From positions 1 to 9,663 of the forward strand of contig JABXGY010000037.1 of NCBI GenBank assembly GCA_016550395.1: a stretch of DNA of 9,663 nt. The letters run 5' to 3'. The notes beneath the pieces were generated by a model. It did not search any database. It had not been told where the DNA came from and saw nothing but the letters and a program-made list of their open reading frames with translations. Shown piece by piece: positions 6,850 through 9,663 of the stretch; within the stretch, counting starts at the first letter, position 1; every line of letters begins with the position of its first letter. Made by a program: the position numbers and the translations under genes. This stretch comes from an archaeon (GTDB taxonomy: Archaea > Asgardarchaeota > Hermodarchaeia > Hermodarchaeales > Hermodarchaeaceae).

Positions 6850-6871
6850 GCAAAGATAGAATGGTGTTTGT

Positions 6872-7072
6872 ATGGCAAAACCGAGTGACCAACTAACAGC
6901 CTATGTGCAACGGAAGGGTGAGAAACTCGAAGAACTTGCTGACCACCATGCTTCTATTGGTGAAGTTCCTGAAGCGAAGGAACTCTACACTCAAGCACGC
7001 GCAATGTTTGAACGACTTGGCAACCAAGACTTGATTACTCGAATTGACGAAAAACTGAATAAACTCAAATAA
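6872..7072 (+). CDS. Small TPR-like helical protein, 66 residues
   Basis: I do not recognise a named family. The sequence is almost all helix: residues 10-28 and 31-50 form a helix pair resembling a single tetratricopeptide unit (LADHHASIGEVPEAKELYTQA, with small residues and Y at typical TPR places), followed by a capping helix, DLITRIDEKLNKLK. It is charged and soluble, with no signal or membrane segment. One TPR unit is too little for a superhelix, so it probably acts as a dimer or as a small adaptor. It begins at ATG 67 bases after aspS. No strong RBS is present, only GGTG at 6863-6866, which fits leaderless translation from the TATA-like box upstream. Codon use looks like its neighbours, which supports a real gene. 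Function unknown. Confidence 0.7.
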   Translation: MAKPSDQLTAYVQRKGEKLEELADHHASIGEVPEAKELYTQARAMFERLGNQDLITRIDEKLNKLK

Positions 7073-7106
7073 GCCCTCAAAGAATTGGTTAAGTTGGTTT
7101 CATCCT

Positions 7107-7122
7107 GATATTCTAAAATATC
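7107..7122. terminator. Small hairpin at the convergent gene ends
   Basis: GATATT (7107-7112) and AATATC (7117-7122) form a perfect 6-base stem with a CTAA loop. On the minus strand the TAG stop codon of the HerA-like gene spans the loop and the edge of the stem. It lies in the 40-base gap between convergent genes and may help end both transcripts, though the stem is short and AT-rich. Confidence 0.3.
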
Positions 7123-8102
7123 GTGATAATCCGGGTTGCTGGTTCACTGCGGAGTCTTACCGCAACAAAATCGTTATTTTTGTTCATAATGGCACGTTCA
7201 GATTCTGTAAGTTGAATATCAGGAAGAAATGCATCTGAGTGCGGCGAGTCCGTAAAGATGAAGTTGTACATATGTTGACCAGAAGGCGTTGAAATCTTAT
7301 TTTGAGTATCAAAGACGACTAATGGACGCTTAGCCACTGCATATCGTGCACAAAGCCATTGAAAAAGCTGGGGATTTAGTGAAGGAGGATTAACCAAAAA
7401 GAGTGGAGGTAGGTTCTCATTTTCTTCAGCTACCAACTTTAGCAAAAGCATATTCAATGCAAACCGATTCATTGGTAAGTTATTCCCAGAAATTATCGTG
7501 GAAAGATGTTGGATGCGAGAAAGCTGAAGATTATCGTAATTTGTCTCTAATAGCTCATATGGAAGTGCTTCAAGTAATCGTCGAATTTCAAGATAAGCAG
7601 TATCATAGTGTTTGTAAAAAGGGAGTATATTTTGAAGATGCTGGAATGTGGGATTGGAAGCGCTTAACAAAGTTTTCCAGATTATTACATGAAGTAGGTT
7701 GCGTGCGGTAGCGGAGAGAGGAAGAAAATCTTCAAACAGGCTAATTAGGATGCTGATTTGTCGGGAGGGATGCAGCCCTTCTCCGAGAGTCAGAGTGTTA
7801 AAAGTAATTTCATCAGTTGTTAAATCAATATACCAGAGTGGACCTTCGCAAACCTGTTCTTCATAACCACTCGAATCACTTCCTGTGAATACGAGGACAG
7901 ACTTTCGATGATCATCACATAATTGGATGAGAAGGTTGTAATAGATATCTTCAGCCCTGGTACCAAGAACAAAGAGATTTGTAAGATCTTGAAAGGATAG
8001 GGAGAAAGGGTGAGTGTATTGGTTTTGGACTAGATATCCCAACTGGATTAAGTCTCTGCGTCTTTTTATCTCAAAATTCGTGTGTGAGCTTTCGTCCGAC
8101 AA
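7113..8102 (-). CDS. HerA/DUF87-like P-loop ATPase homologue with lost Walker motifs (putative pseudo-ATPase)
   Basis: A 329-residue protein from TTG 8102, with GGGGA about 6 bases upstream. The order of elements follows HerA/DUF87/VirD4-type pumping ATPases: an LGYLVQN strand (21-27), FSLSFQDLTNLFVLG leading to the P-loop site, VLVF as the next strand, a middle helical region (LSATARNLLHVIIWKTLL), LFLVNP where Walker B should be, then LVVFDTQN like the sensor strand with its TQ, and a C-terminal LTESERAIMNKNNDFVAVRLRS like the usual closing strands. The catalytic residues are missing: the GxxGxGK[ST] site reads G47-TRAEDI-Y54, with no lysine or serine/threonine, and the Walker B aspartate-glutamate is N238-P239. 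The frame is intact, so it is a conserved-looking inactive homologue rather than debris. No nuclease (NurA) gene is adjacent. The family call rests on pattern, not on a search. Confidence 0.55.
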   Translation of the reverse strand: MSDESSHTNFEIKRRRDLIQLGYLVQNQYTHPFSLSFQDLTNLFVLGTRAEDIYYNLLIQLCDDHRKSVLVFTGSDSSGYEEQVCEGPLWYIDLTTDEITFNTLTLGEGLHPSRQISILISLFEDFLPLSATARNLLHVIIWKTLLSASNPTFQHLQNILPFYKHYDTAYLEIRRLLEALPYELLETNYDNLQLSRIQHLSTIISGNNLPMNRFALNMLLLKLVAEENENLPPLFLVNPPSLNPQLFQWLCARYAVAKRPLVVFDTQNKISTPSGQHMYNFIFTDSPHSDAFLPDIQLTESERAIMNKNNDFVAVRLRSEPATRIITIF

Positions 8103-8136
8103 GCTGATTCCCCAGCTTTCATGCCGTGACTGTCCC

Positions 8137-8143
8137 TTTTTTA
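8137..8143 (-). promoter_or_regulatory. Possible TATA box for the HerA-like gene
   Basis: On the minus strand TAAAAAA lies about 38 bases before the TTG at 8102, which would give a leader of roughly 12 bases. The site falls inside a stretch that is also open in the reading frame of the gene, so it is a weak call. Confidence 0.2.
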
Positions 8144-8231
8144 GGTATTCATGATAATCTGTTTGAATGGACAGACATAGAATAGGGAGGTCACTGAAAG
8201 TAATCTCTGAGTTGACCTGCCTGCCGCTTCC

Positions 8232-8239
8232 TATTTAAA
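8232..8239 (+). promoter_or_regulatory. TATA box upstream of the lipid-synthesis gene
   Basis: TATTTAAA is centred 41 bases before the ATG at 8277. It predicts a start site near 8261 and a short leader that still includes GAGG at 8264-8267. Its TTTAAA core is palindromic, so it could in principle serve the divergent gene too. Confidence 0.45.
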
Positions 8240-8276
8240 CCAGGTCTCCAATGCACCCTTTACGAGGCAGCTATTC

Positions 8277-9194
8277 ATGAACCTAAAAGCCTTCATCACT
8301 ATAACCCGTCCCACGAACCTGCTTTTTGGGAGCTTAACCGTGATTATTGGTGTTCTCACCACTAACTGGTTTATTCTAACTAACCTCATGTTAGTCCGTT
8401 GGACACTCCTAGAGCTAGTAATTATCCTGGTTCTTGCAGCTATCACATACATGTGCATCGCGGCAGCAGGCAATGTGATTAATGACATCTTTGATTTAGA
8501 AGTCGATAAAATAAATCGCCCAGACCGACCATTACCTAGTGGACAAATCACAGTTAACCAGGCACGGGCATGGACCGTGATTTTAGTTACTATTGGGTTG
8601 GTATTTTCAGCAATCACTATCCCCTATTCAGCCATCGGGATTTGGACATTAGCTATTGCAGGATTTTTTGCTTTCGTGGGTCTTGCGTATGCCGCTAAAG
8701 GGAAAGTGATGGGAATTTGGGGAAATTTCACGGTTTCAATCAGCTTTGCCATAGGCTTATTCTACGGTGCACTAATCGTTTTTCCCATCATTCCCCTAGT
8801 TGTCTTTGTCTACTTTATAACAGCTGCAAGCGTTTTACAAGGGCGAGAGGCCATCAAAGGGATTGAAGATGTTGAAGGTGATGCCCTTCGGGACGTCCAG
8901 ACCATTGTCCGAAAATATGGAATTCGAACCGCAGCAATTTTCGCGGCTATCTGCAATATCATCGGCGTTATTAGCTTCTGGGTACCATGGATCGCTAACT
9001 GGCTGGGATGGAACTGGACAGGACCCCTGTATGTTGCTCTATTAATTCCCGGTTCCTTCTGTGTTGCAGCTTCAGCTGTTCTAACCCTTCGCAATCCCAC
9101 AAAGTATGCCACACGGGCAAGTTTTTTGGATAAGCTTGGTGCCTACCAAGGGTTGGTAAACTTTCTACTTGGAACCATCTTAATTGTGATATAG
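8277..9194 (+). CDS. Digeranylgeranylglyceryl-phosphate synthase (UbiA family)
   Basis: An integral membrane prenyltransferase that attaches the second geranylgeranyl chain to geranylgeranylglyceryl phosphate, the second ether-bond step of archaeal membrane lipid synthesis. The 305 residues contain about eight or nine hydrophobic helices. The first aspartate-rich motif is N66-VIND-IFD-LEVD77, followed by the typical KINRPDRPLPSG; the second is GIEDVEGD (D198, D202) ahead of R-D-V-Q-T. Both cytosolic loops bind Mg2+ and the prenyl diphosphate. Length and motifs fit the archaeal DGGGP synthase subgroup; other UbiA enzymes (menaquinone, heme O, chlorophyll) are less likely in this setting but not excluded. 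ATG 8277 has GAGG 9 bases upstream and a TATA box before it. It probably shares a transcript with the phosphoesterase gene 14 bases downstream. Confidence 0.88.
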   Translation: MNLKAFITITRPTNLLFGSLTVIIGVLTTNWFILTNLMLVRWTLLELVIILVLAAITYMCIAAAGNVINDIFDLEVDKINRPDRPLPSGQITVNQARAWTVILVTIGLVFSAITIPYSAIGIWTLAIAGFFAFVGLAYAAKGKVMGIWGNFTVSISFAIGLFYGALIVFPIIPLVVFVYFITAASVLQGREAIKGIEDVEGDALRDVQTIVRKYGIRTAAIFAAICNIIGVISFWVPWIANWLGWNWTGPLYVALLIPGSFCVAASAVLTLRNPTKYATRASFLDKLGAYQGLVNFLLGTILIVI

Positions 9195-9200
9195 GAGAGG
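9193..9200 (+). promoter_or_regulatory. Ribosome-binding site supporting a CTG start
   Basis: AGGAGAGG overlaps the UbiA-family stop codon and lies 8 bases before CTG 9209. This is standard spacing, and no ATG, GTG or TTG in the right frame is close by. It suggests translational coupling. Confidence 0.5.
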
Positions 9201-9208
9201 AAGACCGC

Positions 9209-9663
9209 CTGCGAATAGCAGCCACCAGCGATATTCACTGGCCCCAATACCAGGGACTCTTTATTCAATCCCTTCGCCAGCTACGTAAAAAACCAGATCT
9301 CTTTCTGATTGCAGGTGACCTGGTTAATCGTGGAAATGCTCGTGGAATCAGCCCCATAATCAAAAAATTTGCTGAAGCAAAATTAGAATGCCCTGTCGTT
9401 TCATGCTTTGGAAACGACGACTACGATACTATAAAAGACACATTACGCACCACAGCTGGTGACACCATTATTTTTCTTGATGATGAACTCGCCTATTTCA
9501 CTATCCGAGGCACAGAAGTGGCAATAATTGGCAGCCGTGGAGTGTTAGATCAGCCCACCTTTTGGCAATCACGAAATATTCAAGGAATCCGAGAACACTA
9601 CACCAAACGAGTCGTTACGTTAGATTCACTCTTGAAAAAAGCCAAAACGAAAACTCCTTACAC
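9209..9663 (+). CDS. Calcineurin-like metallophosphoesterase, N-terminal part; 3' end outside window
   Basis: A metal-dependent phosphoesterase, of which 151 residues are visible. Metal-ligand motifs appear in family order: TSDIHW (D8, H10), AGDLVNRG (D37) and GNDDY (68-72), which takes the place of GNH[DE]. The later GSRGVLD segment also fits archaeal single-domain phosphoesterases of this fold. The histidine of GNH is replaced by D70, a variant I associate with a subset of archaeal members. Substrate unknown: phosphodiesters, nucleotides and phosphoproteins are all used in the family. Translation from CTG 9209 gives (M)RIAATSDIHW, exactly the usual family opening, with a strong RBS 8 bases before it. 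The next in-frame alternative (ATA 9215) is no better, and an upstream start would overlap the UbiA gene. Proximity to the UbiA-type gene suggests shared transcription. Confidence 0.85.
   Translation, partial: MRIAATSDIHWPQYQGLFIQSLRQLRKKPDLFLIAGDLVNRGNARGISPIIKKFAEAKLECPVVSCFGNDDYDTIKDTLRTTAGDTIIFLDDELAYFTIRGTEVAIIGSRGVLDQPTFWQSRNIQGIREHYTKRVVTLDSLLKKAKTKTPY

Noticed and set aside
7403..7711. 102-codon plus-strand frame inside the HerA-like gene
   Set aside because: The minus-strand frame is longer, spans the whole interval and shows family-like strand patterns; the plus frame has no clear motif and no good RBS.
8231..8617. 128-codon minus-strand frame opposite the UbiA-family gene
   Set aside because: It lies wholly over a well-supported membrane enzyme with both aspartate motifs; its translation is rich in I, R, T and V with no domain pattern and is the antisense of real coding sequence.

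Overview
The window reads as chromosomal DNA of an archaeon. The signs are a UbiA-family prenyltransferase of the archaeal ether-lipid type, an archaeal-type aspartyl-tRNA synthetase, TATA-like boxes upstream of several genes, and GGAGG/GGTGA ribosome-binding sites used with ATG, GTG and TTG starts. A gelsolin-like protein followed directly by a Roadblock/LC7 protein points to an Asgard archaeon; a Thorarchaeota-like lineage is my guess, made without any database search. No mobile element, CRISPR array, rRNA or tRNA is visible. No gene-free stretch exceeds 300 bases; the longest gaps are 153 and 174 bases.

Layout, left to right. (1) Bases 1-559 hold the C-terminal part of a thioredoxin reductase. 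(2) Bases 636-1823 encode an exported, membrane-anchored alpha/alpha-toroid repeat protein with many potential N-glycosylation sites. (3) Seryl-tRNA synthetase follows behind its own TATA-like box. (4) Bases 3447-5346 form a likely three-gene unit: a gelsolin-like domain/polyproline/unknown-domain protein, a Roadblock/LC7 protein, and an HD-domain phosphohydrolase. (5) Aspartyl-tRNA synthetase comes next, then a 66-residue TPR-like protein that may be made from a leaderless transcript. (6) The only minus-strand gene (7113-8102) looks like a HerA/DUF87-type P-loop ATPase whose Walker A and Walker B residues are gone. (7) Diverging from it is digeranylgeranylglyceryl-phosphate synthase, followed 14 bases later by a calcineurin-like phosphoesterase that appears to start at CTG and runs off the window.

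Most genes are housekeeping: redox, two tRNA synthetases, lipid synthesis. The unusual content is the gelsolin/Roadblock module, the apparent pseudo-ATPase, and the sequon-rich surface toroid protein. The functional links between neighbours are inferences from gene order only.
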